From positions 930,001-994,000 of the forward strand of contig OZ017755.1 in NCBI GenBank assembly GCA_963969365.1: a stretch of 64,000 bases of DNA. Direction: 5' to 3'. The notes under the pieces are model-generated. The model searched no databases, was not told where the DNA came from, and saw nothing but the letters and a program-made list of their open reading frames with translations. Origin of the DNA: Asterochloris sp. CNOR1. Its lineage: Eukaryota; Chlorophyta; Trebouxiophyceae; Trebouxiales; Trebouxiaceae. This document shows positions 25,701 to 35,600 of this stretch, one piece after another (the stretch's first letter is position 1; each line of letters begins with the position of its first letter). A program made the position numbers and the translations under genes.

Positions 25701-25948
25701 CCAATCTCCTCTGTCAACAAGACATCCTCGTCCTGATCCATGGTTTCTGCTGCTATAGCAGCATTGAGGGCTGCCCCACTGGCAGCTGCCTCAGGCTCCA
25801 TGACCTCCAAGTCAGAGCTGGGGGAGCGCCCCTTGCCAAGGGAAGGTTGTAGGAAGGCCTCTGTCAGATCAATGACATCGTCTGTGTCCATGCTGAAGCA
25901 GCTGCTCAATGTCCTACGCTGCCAGGCACCTGCAATGGTCCTCACCAA
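10725..25948 (-). CDS. SNF2-family RAD5-like helicase with RING finger and N-terminal Cys/His zinc module
   Basis: 31 exons in phase: 25948-25697, 25465-25367, 25245-25191, 24928-24642, 24182-23988, 23471-23232, 22760-22636, 22368-22239, 21987-21867, 21405-21245, 20965-20776, 19867-19647, 18927-18748, 18612-18520, 18440-18333, 17971-17768, 17232-17126, 16722-16566, 16260-16160, 15872-15789, 15393-15186, 14969-14912, 14442-14258, 13839-13658, 13455-13362, 13148-13062, 12718-12566, 12331-12191, 11794-11630, 11364-11305, 11066-10725 (about 1594 residues; an ATG at 25891 gives 1575). Order: acidic DDVIDLTEAF N-terminus; Cys/His module about 85-150 (RDLPHMRNQC, CYCFICD, HCNA); basic linker; unknown middle; LRPYQRQ motif; Walker A MGLGKT split between exons at about 887; DESH box near 1012; CCSGTPVGND; C3HC4 RING near 1225-1265 inside the ATPase; VFSQFNSTIDWL; GSVGINLTAA; AIGRSWRMGQ. 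SNF2 motors with an internal RING are usually DNA-repair or chromatin ubiquitin ligases. The unknown middle and the 18520 donor are least certain. Confidence 0.85.
12938..13092. repeat. Exon-end echo in helicase intron
   Basis: The stretch gcagggctgtgagcttg at 13070 inside the exon recurs at 12938 in the adjoining intron, 132 bases away, with decayed flanks. Confidence 0.6.
13805..13960. repeat. Exon-start echo in helicase intron (RING exon)
   Basis: The exon bases tgaatgctgggtggaagtcc (13805) recur as tgaatgctgggcggcagtcc at 13912, 107 bases away. On the minus strand the copy still reads PEAQGLPPSIQ beside the real PETRGLPPSIQ and ends at an acceptor-like site. Confidence 0.7.
14416..14780. 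repeat. Three echoes of an exon start in helicase intron
   Basis: The exon-edge motif gctcagctggagtgaatt near 14422 recurs at about 14593 and in weaker form at about 14672 and 14747. Associated words such as ggacagcacaaacggcagc (14476) recur at about 14711. Spacing is close to multiples of 80 bases. Confidence 0.6.
17220..17490. repeat. Echoes of the Walker-A exon start in helicase intron
   Basis: The exon edge cagacccatctgcaggcagc (about 17224) is echoed at about 17301 (aagacccagctgcaggcagc) and at about 17469 (aaacccatctgcccct). A second word, gtgggcacttgacc, occurs at about 17287 and 17391, about 105 bases apart. Confidence 0.6.
20244..20815. repeat. Five-copy degenerate tandem array derived from an exon 3' end
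   Basis: The helicase exon ending at 20776 (plus-strand text gctcacgtgtcaccagctcc, which includes the donor) is preceded on the plus strand by five decayed copies starting near 20244, 20348, 20458, 20560 and 20667. Spacings are 104, 110, 102, 107 and 101 bases. Several copies keep the donor sequence (revcomp of gctcacctg). They fill most of the right half of the 908-base intron. Copies differ by substitutions and small indels, so the array is old. Confidence 0.8.
21398..21520. repeat. Exon-start echo in helicase intron
   Basis: The exon edge cttcacctctgcgaacagcgg (21398) recurs as cttcacctttgcaaaaagcgg at 21494, 96 bases away, preceded by the similar gccccaggtagactcg beside gcctccaagtagagcc. 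Confidence 0.7.
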
Positions 25949-26189
25949 CTGGATCAGCGGACACAGGAGCTACACTGGCAGTCCAGGAGCAGAGCTGCGC
26001 CGCAGTTTGCACCTTGAAACCCAAACGCAGCACATCGCTGGCTTGCTGCGATCTACCCTAAGCAGGTCAAGCGGTGGCACGGCTTCAGTGTGTATGCACT
26101 AAAGGAGGTCTGCATGCCCTGACAAGATCTTGGGAAGGTCGGGAGAAGGCCATGCATGAGTGAGTATAAACACTTGAATTCAGGACAGA

Positions 26190-26630
26190 CACAAGAGTTG
26201 CCAGTTTACATTGGAGGCATAGATGGAGGAACCACTGTCATTCAGGGAGGCATTAATGTCAAGTTGGAGTCCGCAGAATGAGCAGCAGCCAGTTTCTGAG
26301 GCAGGCCTCTCTTCCTGGCGAGACATCTGACGCTGGCGCATCTCACGCAGCGCCTGGCAGCGCGGCACTGGGCAGTCACTAACCTGGCACTGCTTGGCGT
26401 GCAACTCCATCAGCGCCCACAGCCGCCTGGAGGGTGCAGAGCAGAGGCGAAAGGTGCGCAGTCTGCTGCACTTCTAAGCAGCTGAGATCAGTGTGACCAG
26501 CCGTGCAGCAGCCATGCAGCAAGCCGACGGCGCGCAGGGTGGCTGCTGCCAGGCCGCCCTCCGCTGCTGTGCTGCCAGACCCCGCCTGCTGCTCGCTGGC
26601 TGCCCACATGGGGCTGGAAGGCCCACATTC
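26190..26630 (-). pseudogene. Mosaic fragment: HAC TAZ2 3' exon copy joined to helicase exon-4 copy
   Basis: 26270-26410 copies the last HAC exon ([16 protein letters not shown] kept), then diverges to unrelated residues. 26500-26625 copies the helicase exon 24928-24642 (GSTAAEGG and LRAVG still readable). 26190-26310 copies helicase upstream DNA that is also found at 32005-32125. Juxtaposing pieces of two genes, with no complete exon chain, marks it as a non-functional rearrangement product. It lies just 5' of the helicase start and may overlap its promoter. Confidence 0.65.
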
Positions 26631-26639
26631 CATGGGTCG

Positions 26640-28660
26640 GAGTCTGCAGCAGATATTTACAGCCTGACCCTGCCCGGGGCGGGCTCACCTGCATCATGCC
26701 CGCCATCATCGGCTGCTGCAATGCCACCCCATGCTGCAGCAGCCCGCTGCGGCAGGAACAGCTGCTGCTGCAGCTTAGGGTCCTGCACCATCGCTGCCGC
26801 TCGCTGCTGCTGTTGCAGGTGCGCAGCCAGACGCTGAGTTCGAATGTGCTGCTTGACCGGCGCACAGACGAGGCACTCTGGGTTGATGCACTCCCAGTAG
26901 TGCTTGAGCAGCTCCCAGGACGCCATGCACCTGCACATGGCATGCCGAGCTTTTGTGTTGTGATGAGTTGAACGGCTTGGCAAAGGTGATGCACGATGTT
27001 TGTCCAGCAGGTAGCGCCCTCAACCTGCTGGGTGCTTGCAGAGGCCCAGCAAGCAGCTTTGCCACGCCTTGGCTATAGCTGAAGGCGAGGAACGCAGGCG
27101 CATCTTCAGCCATGCCTTCACAAATGACAGAAGCAGCCTAGCCCTGAAAGGGCGACATGGATACAGCTCACAACACACCACTGGGCAGCAAGCCACACAA
27201 CTCAAGCATCGAGCAGCCTTTACCAAGCAAACTGCCTGTCGGCATGCCCAAGCAGCTTCAGAGACACTCTTTGAATAGCCCTGCAGCTTTGGGATGCAGC
27301 TCACCGTGGGTACTTGCAGTTTTGGTCGCTGCAGCTCAGAATGTGTTGCCACAATTGCTTTGCAACTGCGCAGCTGCTACCGTAGCTGCACTGCCCATCA
27401 GGGAACTGGCACTTGGCACAGTGCCGCAGGAACAGCAGCCATCTCTGCTGCTTAATTATGTACTCCTTTTTGAGTCGTGCATTGGTCTCAGCCTGCTGCT
27501 GCTGCTGCTGCTGGGCGGCCTGCTGATGCTGATGCTGCGCTTGAGCTTGCGCGCGCTGCTGATATTGGCTGGCCTGCTGTTGTGGCTGCTGCTGCTGGTC
27601 CTGAGTTGCAATCATGGCTCCAAGAGCACCTGCAGCACTCGTGATGCATATTGACAGGCCTCCAGTCGCGTCCCTGCTTTTGCTCTCAGTGTCAAAGCGA
27701 CAGCAGGCTTGTCCCAGGTTCGACACCGGCACAACCGCTGCCTGATCTTGCTGTCTGCCAGCCTCTAGCAGCCAGGGCCTCACCTGACAACTGCATGCCT
27801 GGATCTATCCTTGGCTGGCCCAGGGCAAGGGAAGACAGTAGAGGCTGAGCCTGAGGCCCACCTCCTGGCATTGCCCTGCTCCCCAGCCCCAACAACCCAT
27901 CTGCCATGAGTGCAGCCGAGGCCGTCGATAAGGCATGCCAGCCCCGGGCATCAGGCTGCCCGGTTCCCTGAGCCCGTACAGCATAGCATCTCGCGAAAGA
28001 CCTCCCAGCACCCGGCCTGGAAAGAGCTGCTGCCCTTGCTGCTGCTGCAGCATCATAGAAGGGGCAGCAGTGGAGGCAGGGGGGACTGAACCCCCCTGTA
28101 AGCCCGGCGGATCCGCTGAGGCTGGGCGCTGCTGCTGCTGCTGCGCCTGCTGCTGCCGGTTGTTTTTGCTGCTCACAAAGGTCCTGGCAACCTGCTGGAG
28201 CCTCTGCTCCAGCGTGGTGATGTCAGAATACTCCTCCTGCAGGAACCAGGGAGGATGGTCCGCACATGATGCATACCGATAGCGTGCAGGCTCTGCTGCA
28301 TGTCTGGGCCGCACCTGGCTGCCCGCATTGCGGTACAGCGCCTCCTCCATTCTCTTCACAAAGGCTGGGAGCCTTGCCTGCCATTCTTGGGAGATGTTGG
28401 GCTTCCTTACTGCAAAGAGGCGATAGCTGCAGGAGCAGGCAGGCAGTCAGCACCAGGGAGCTGTCCTGCGGTATTCTGGGCAAAACATGTCAGGCCCAGC
28501 TCACATGTGCTGGATGAGCGCCCCCCTGTGGGCAACGTCCCCCTGAGCATCCTGCCAGCGACCAGCCAGCGCCATGGTGCACTTGGCGCAATCTCGCTTC
28601 TCCTGGTCGCTGAGGTGCATATGATTCTCATTGATGCACTGTGCCTGAGCCTGCAGCACA
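26640..28660 (-). pseudogene. Rearranged copy of HAC 5' exons (truncated paralogue)
   Basis: Copies of HAC exons 1, 2, 3, 7 and 8 lie in order and orientation: 28575-28505 (71 bases), 28426-28315 (112), 28236 to about 27750, 27629-27305 (325) and 26930-26689 (242). The first, second and fourth equal the parent exon lengths. Exon 3 has a one-base deletion after GAGMPY that shifts frame, and it is fused at the DNA level to the tail of parent exon 6 (GMQLSGEAL), so exons 4-5 are gone. Exon 8 is two bases shorter than its parent and loses frame in the Gln-rich tail. Upstream of exon 1 the sequence is a TAZ2 fragment (INENHMHLSDQEKRD). The TAZ1 exon is nearly unmutated. Transcription cannot be excluded, but a HAC-like product is not possible because the HAT domain is absent. 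Confidence 0.8.
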
Positions 28661-29329
28661 GATGGGTTGGTGTGCTTTGCTGTCTTGACAGATGCTGTCC
28701 ACCCAATGCCTCTTGAGCCTGCAGCAGGGCAAGTCGTTTCCCTGCCAGCTGCTGTCCGCATGCTGAGGTGTATGCAATGCAGGCAGCAGCTCAACATTCT
28801 GACTACGGCAGACGCGTTCTGTCAAGGCCAGCAGGAAACCGAGAAAAAGGCCACTTTGGACAGCTGGCAGCGCAAATCAGCAGATACAGCAACCACTGCC
28901 TATGAGTGCAAGCTTCTGGCAGTGGCACATGTCGGCAGAGTTAAGGACGGGCAGCGCCAGCTTGGGCTTGACCTGGGCAGGTAAGCCTGCACCAAAACGC
29001 CATGGCCATGCTGATCACGACAGTTCCTTTGGGTGACCAACTGGGGTATGCCTGGCCACCTTTGATGCTTCTCAAGTTTGACAGCAAACGCCTGCTCAGA
29101 GACAAGCTGTGCTTGGTAAGGAATGCATGGGCAGTTGAAACATCCTGCCACAGGGGAACCCTTGGGGTTTACCAGGATGTCAGGTCCATGCTGAGCAGAA
29201 GTGGGCAGGTGCAATTCTGCCCAGAGTCTGCCACCTGCAAGTGCAGCCTTGCCTCGTACAGCAGGGGGCAGGGAGAATGCATCTTTGTGGCAGAATAGCC
29301 AGCAAAGGCCTCAGTAGGCCACTGATTTG
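28661..29329. other. Spacer derived from HAC intron 24 by duplication
   Basis: No gene is seen. About 28860-28960 (words such as agctggcagcgcaaatcagc and ttctggcagtggcacatg) resembles 30400-30490 and, more distantly, 33650-33740, which is HAC intron 24. This supports three copies of the TAZ2-containing block. Confidence 0.5.
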
Positions 29330-30200
29330 TGCAGCGCCGTACTGGCTGGCCCTCCATCTCTCACCTGAGCAGGCAGCCCAGAAGTGACGGGCTTCCTGTC
29401 GGACAGGGCTTGAGAGCTTCCGGCCTGAAGTTGATGCTGACACTTGAGCATGGCCTGGTACGCGCGCCATTGCTGCTCTTCCAGGTGAGACGTCAGCCGC
29501 TTGCACAGTTCACACAGCTCACGGCAGCACAGTACTTGGCAGTCAATCCTCTGGCACTGCTTGGCATGCAGCTGCCACAGCACCCACATCCGCCTGCAGG
29601 GTGCAGTGCAGCGGCGCTAGGTGCCCGGTCTGCTGCATTTTGAACAGCTGAGATCTGTGTGACCAGCCATGCGGCAGCCCACCTGCCCTGGTTGCTGGCC
29701 CTGAATCCTGTAGACATTACCACTGAAGCAGCCTCAGGGCTGTCAGGCCAGAGCAAGCTACAGAGCATGCAGTAAAGCAGGCAGGCCTCGATTCAGGAGG
29801 CTGTTGCATGCAGCTCTGCGACTCAGTAATGAATTTCAGATGTTGATACCGTCACATACAGCTGCAATGCGCGATGTCATTGCACCCGCTGCCCATACAA
29901 TGGGCATTCTCGGGACACGAGAGACGAGGAGTGCACCCCAACAGCAATACCAACCACGACAAAATCAGCACACCTACACAGCGAGCAGCTGCCAGCAATC
30001 TTCTTCTTGCAGGTAGCCACATGTTGGAGCAGGTTCTTCTTGACTTTGCTGCAGAGGCTGCTGCTGCAATTGGCGTCCTTGCAGTTACTGGCGTGCACCA
30101 GCAGCGACATGGTGCGCTGCAGCTGCTGCACCCAGTCCCGCTTCTCCTGGTTGCTGAGGGGCATGTGGGTTTCAATAATTTACTGTGCCTGGGCCTGCAG
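29330..30200 (-). pseudogene. Decayed second copy of HAC TAZ2 exons
   Basis: About 30200-29960 copies HAC exon 25 and about 29600-29360 copies exon 26. Most zinc ligands remain ([24 protein letters not shown]). The first copy carries an in-frame TAA where the parent has an Arg codon (CGG) near its start, and an extra Lys codon (KVKKN). In the second the parent's DCPVPRC has become DCQVLCC. With a premature stop and no upstream HAT exons it cannot produce a HAC C-terminus. Confidence 0.8.
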
Positions 30201-30899
30201 CACAAAGTTGTGGGCGTGATCGCTACTGTGGCAGATGTATGTGGGGTTTTATCAGCCTGCCGCATCTGAGCCTGCAGCGAGGCATCTCATGTCTTTGCCA
30301 GCTGCTGTTTGAATGCTGAGGCAGCAGCTCAATGAGAGAGACCAATGCAGACGCTTCTCAAGGCCAGCAGGCTACATCGAGACAGGTTGCATTGAACAGC
30401 AAACAGCTGGCAGCGCATGTCAGCTGATATAGCAATTACTCCCTATGCATGCAAGCTTCTGGCAGTAGGACATGCTGGCAGAGTCAAGGACGTAAGGAGC
30501 AGGCAGTGTGCACGCTTGCACCTGACCTGGCTAGGCAACACGTGCACCTGAAGCCGTTGCCATGCTGGTTATGAAAGCTCCCCCCAAACACAAATAGGTG
30601 CATGCTTGGCCACCTTGGAGGAAGTTTGAGGCAGCAGATGGCTGCGTCAGAGACAAGGCTGAGCTTGATCGCCCGCATGGGCAGGAGGCAGTGGTATGGT
30701 CCCCTGGCCACAGAAGAGCCAGTGAGACCTAGACAGAGATGCCAGGTAAGTACTAAGCAGACAGCGGGCACCTGCAACGCGGCCCTGAGTGCGCAACCTG
30801 CAAGTGATGCCTTTGCCTCATCTAGCAGGGAGCAGGGTGAAATGCGTCTTCCTGGAGTACAGCTAGCACAAGCCTCTGTAGGCATCTAACCTGTTGAAA

Positions 30900-31890
30900 G
30901 CCATGCTGGCGCAGGTCCTCCTTCTTGAAAGGCTGACGTGAGCAGGGAGCTCAGGTGTGACGTCCTGCCCCTCAGACAAGACTTGAGGGGACTGCCGGCA
31001 AAGAATAACGCACCAGAGCGCCTGAGCCACACACAGAGTGGCATGGGCTCACCTGACAAGATTGCTCAGACATGGCTTCATTACCCTTGGCCTTGCCAGG
31101 GCTCGAGGAGACTGCCGGCATTAAGACCCCAAGGAGCGAGCCGACAGCGCGCAGGGCGGCTGCCCCAGGGCTGCCCTCCGCTGCTGTGCTGCCGCAGACT
31201 AAGCAGTAGCACTGCAGCGCGAAAGAAGGAATTGGGTGCAGGCCTGTCTGCTGAGCATGCAAGGCGACCCTTGAGTAAACGCAGTGGAGGCTGCTCAAGG
31301 CTGCCATAGGCGGGAGCTGATAGCCTGACCGTGGCGCAGTATGCGGCATTCCCTGTTTCGCAGCTCATACCGACACTCAGGTGCACGCCGTACTGGTTGG
31401 CAGGTTGCGGTTCCAAGCCTGAAGCATGGAAGCAGTAACCCCTGTGTTGAGCACATGCCCATGCTGACCAGATCATTGCTGAAAACGCATGCTAGCAAGC
31501 TGTTGCCAGATCTGAGGGCCCGCTTTGCTGTCGCCTCACGGGTGAGGCTTGGGCCTGACATCAGCACCTCTGGCAGGTCACAAGTGCAGCGGTGCACGTG
31601 GACTGTCCGCAATGCATTCTGTTGCGTCTCATGCGGTCACATTATGTATGGTTGCTTGTCACACCTGGCCAATGTCAACACCATCCTCCTCCATGATGTC
31701 TGTTGCTGCAGCAGCATGAGGGGCTGCACTGCTGGCAGCTGCATCAGGCTCCACAATCTCCAAGTCAGAGCTGGAGGAGCGCTCCCTGCCAAGAAAAGGC
31801 TGCAGAAAGGCCTCTGTCAGATGCATGACATCGTCTGTGCGCATGCTGAAAGAGCTGCTGACTGTCCTAGGCTGCCACTGTCTTCGCAAC
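30900..31890 (-). pseudogene. Decayed copy of the helicase 5' exons
   Basis: About 31870-31680 copies helicase exon 1 and stays open (TDDVMHLTEAFLQPFLG beside the parent's TDDVIDLTEAFLQPSLG). About 31425-31330 copies exon 2, but loses the bases for part of the RDLPHMRNQC motif and its frame. About 31215-31040 is a direct fusion of exon 3 (CYCLVC) with the end of exon 4 (GSTAAEGSPGAAALRAVGS), so the HCNA ligands are missing. Beyond 30900 the match ends and no helicase motor follows. It is the left-behind half of a tandem duplication. Confidence 0.8.
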
Positions 31891-32685
31891 CGTGGCGCTG
31901 TTGCTCAACGTTGCATGCAGGCCTGCATGCTCCGAGATGGTTGGAAAAAGAAAGATTGAGTATGGTTTACCGCCATGTAAACAAGGTGGTGGAGGCCAGG
32001 TCACGGACAGATGTCGCCAATTTACATCGGAGGGCATGAATGGAGGAACCACTGTCATGAGGAAGGCATTCATGTCAAGGAGTCAGCAGAACGAGCAGCT
32101 GCTGGGGTTTTGAGGCAGACCAGACAGCAAATTATTGAGGGCTGCAGTTCATATGATTGAATCAACACTGGAGAGGCCATGTTTCTGAAGTAAAATATTT
32201 GAGCAGCTAGGGTTGCAGGTACTTAGCAGCCGCACAGGACAGTAGCCTGCACAGAGACACACGGGATGGGACGTGGCTCAGCAGGCCAGGTCCTGGAGAC
32301 TGAGGGTGTCAAAGCATGGCACAAGAGGAGGGAAGTGCTGCAATGGGGGATACCAGGCAGACGACGAGACTTGTGCTGGCAACAGGGTGCAGAGCAAGCA
32401 CACACTGCAGCTAATGCAGCAGCGGCAGTTGCACAGGCCTGGGCTAGTGCCCATAGGCCTGGCAGGGTCGGGCAGCTAGAGCCTGCACCGAGAACAGAGG
32501 GGACTCCACCACTACTGGTTCTAGCAAGCACCAGGCGTTCAAGAGTTGCTACAGGCCATGCGGTCGCTCCATGACCTCGGAAGGAGGCTGCCTGTGCGAC
32601 CATGCCAGCAAGCCCACTTTCTGCAGTCCAGATAAGCATCAAGGCTGCCCCGTGGGCTGTGGCGGGCTGTGGCTGCAGCCCGCGC
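31891..32685. other. Intergenic: HAC 3' flank and copied helicase upstream DNA
   Basis: 32005-32125 is similar to 26190-26310, the region just upstream of the helicase start (both contain atggaggaaccactgtcat). About 32130-32685 holds the HAC 3' UTR and flank. The ORFs there on both strands have no recognisable features. Confidence 0.5.
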
Positions 32686-35600
32686 CTACTGTCCAGCCTG
32701 GCTGTTGGCCTGACTCTGATGCTGGTGCTGGAGCATGGCCTGGTACGCACGCCGCCGCTGCTCTTCCTGGCGAGACATCTGGCGCTTGCGCATCTCACGC
32801 AACTCACGGCAGCGTGGCACTGGGCAGTCACTGATCTGGCACTGCTTGGCGTGCAGCTGCAGCAGCGCCCACATCCGCCTGCAAGGTGCAGTGCAGCAGC
32901 ATGATGTGCCCCAATTATGAAGCATTCTGGAGCAGCTGAGCTCAGTGTGATCGGCCATGCAACAGCCTGCCTGCCCTGCCTCCAGTTCCAATGTGCCAGG
33001 AAGCAGCTGCCAGGGTGTGATGTCAGGTCAAGTTACACAGCAGGCAGCTGGGCAGGCAGGCCGCGCATCAAGAGGCCGCTGCAAGCAACTCACATGTCAA
33101 CTCTGCAGCTCAGTAAAACATACAAACACCAATTACAGCTGCGATGAGCAGCATTGGTGCACCTGCTGCCCATGCAAGGACGGGGAGGGCACCCCAGCAA
33201 CGGCTGCCACCATGACAAAACCCACACACCTGCACAACGGGCAGCCGCCAGCAATCTTCTTCTGGCAGGTGGCCGCATGGTGGAACAGGTTCTTGACCTT
33301 GCCGCAGTGGCTGCTGCTGCAGTTGGCGTCCTTGCAGTTGCTGGCATGCACCAGTAGCAACATGGTGCGCTGCAGCTGCTGCGCTCGGTCCCGCCTCTCC
33401 TGGTCGCTGAGGCGCATGCGTGTCTCATCGATCCGCCGTGCCTGAGCCTGCAGCACAGATTGAAGGGTGAGACTGCTGCTGTGACAGACCTAGGTGGGAT
33501 TTTGTCAACTGGCCGCCTCTTGAGCCCGCAGCTGGACGTGTCATGTCTTGTACAAAGTGTGAGACTCCTACAATGCAGGCAGCAGCTGATAAGACTCTGC
33601 CTATTGCAGACACGCGTCAAGGCCAGCAGGCTGCAAACAGGGCACCACTGACAGCCTGCCGCTGGCAGCAGATGTCAGCTGACACAACAACCACCCTCCA
33701 TGAATGCGAGCTCTGGCAGCAGCACATGCTGGCAGAGAGCACCTTGCTGAGCATCACATCTTGAATTCAGGGTGCGAAGCCTGCACCGTATGGCCACTCA
33801 CCACTAAGGGATGAGGGTGCTCCACCTGCCCGCTTGAGTAGCACTTCTTGCAGACATCATAGTCACTGCACGTTGTGCACCTGAAGCCTGCGCCAGGCTC
33901 AATCTCTGCATTGCACCTGCAGGTGGCATGAGCCGGCTGTCAGCATGCATAAGCAGCCTGAAGCGTGTTGAGGCCTGCCTATGATGATGCAGTTCATCTT
34001 GGCAGACAGGCTCACAAGGCAGCCATTGTGCATTGGTGCTGAGGTGTTCAGTTGATATGCGGCTACCACTAGCCTGCGTGGCAAGTCTGATCTTCTAAGG
34101 ATGGCGATGGCTCTGTGCAGCTGCGAGATGCAGCAGCACTTGCCATAGCCCACCTGTTGCAGGTGCTGGCAAAGGCTGGAGCATCAGGGTTGTGCAAATG
34201 GTACAGCACCATTGCACTGCTGTGCTTGGCACGCCTGATGGTGTCAAACTGGTAATGGTTGCCCTGGCACAGAGACAGAAAGGCCTGCATATGCATGAAC
34301 CACATGTAAGATGGTTGGCCACAGAGCTCATGCCTTGAAAGCGCCAGCCTTGATCCAGTGCAGCAGGGCAGGGCAGCGGCAGAACAAAAGCAGAATCTCA
34401 TCTGCAGCAGGCCATCACCGCAGCAAGAAGGCCTCTGTCCACGCCCCAGGATGCAGACAAGTTTGACATGGCATGAGAGAAAGAGGCGCACTGCTTAGAT
34501 CTCCTAAGCATCCCAAAGATGTGCCAGCAAACACAACCGCAAACAGGTGCCCACCTGACGCGTGTGGAAAAACTGGCAATCCATGTCTGGGTTGTAGTCA
34601 GGAAGGGTAGATGGAATGGCCTCCACCTTCACCATCTGTAGATCCTCCAGCCTGACCCCAGCAGGCAAGCCCTTTGCCTTGGCACCTGCAGAAAGAACAC
34701 GTCACAGCATCAGCACAGCCACCCCTTGCGCAGGTCCACAACTGCTGCATGCAGCCCTCAAGAGACTGTAAAAGGGACGATCGACATCATCTGGGCAGCT
34801 GCTGAGATGTGGGCGCCAACATGCAGCTGGCTACAGTGGTGACTGCATTGTGCCTGCGGAGCAAGGCAGCCCACTTAAGTTCAAGCTTGCTGTAACACCA
34901 CCTCAGCCTGAGATTTTGATGCCGCTTTGGCCCCCTGATTGTGCTTCAAAGCCAACAGCGCTCTTGACCGAAGAAGACAACCCCGGACGCTTTGTAAGTC
35001 ACCTCCCGCCTGCTCTCGCTGGTAGCAGGTTGCACACAGCTGGAAGCGGCTCAACGGCAGCACCCTGTTGCTGGACTGCCCAGGGTTGTCCAAACTAATG
35101 CCCTCAAAGGTGCGCTCATTTTTCACCGTTCGGTGCGGCGGCGAAGGATGATAATACCTGCAGCAGCGCAAGCATTGCTGTGAGCCATTGTTCAGCTTCA
35201 TTGGCCTGAATTGAACAGCAGCGACAGCAGGCAGGAACGCACAAGCCCACCTGGTGCCTCTGCTGCCATGCACAGCGTTTACGGCAGTGTGCAGGCAGGG
35301 CTTGCTGCCAACCTTGCAGACCATTAAAGGCCTTGTCGCCTGTCAGCTCACAGGCCTCCTGCAGACAGTCCATGGCATGCAGCCCCAATGGCATGCAGTG
35401 TCAAGAGACTGCCCCTCTGCTGCACACTGGGCAGCTTTTCTGAGGTGCAGTATCCAGACTGTTTTGTAAACACCCATCACAGGCGGCCTATGCTCTCTGC
35501 CATTCTTTTGCAGCCCACCTAGGGGCATCTGAGATGTATTCCCGGCAGAAGGAGCAGGGCTCCTGCAGGTGGACGACGATGAAGTCGTCCTTCATGCCCT

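Noticed and set aside
27480-27600. Poly-Gln-like CTG repeats as a microsatellite of interest
   Set aside because: They are the Gln-rich part of the copied TAZ1 exon, shared with the parent at 43620-43720, so not an independent expansion.
31659-31889. Separate small acidic gene
   Set aside because: It is a copy of helicase exon 1. The following copied exons are deleted or fused and no motor follows, so it was annotated as a pseudogene.
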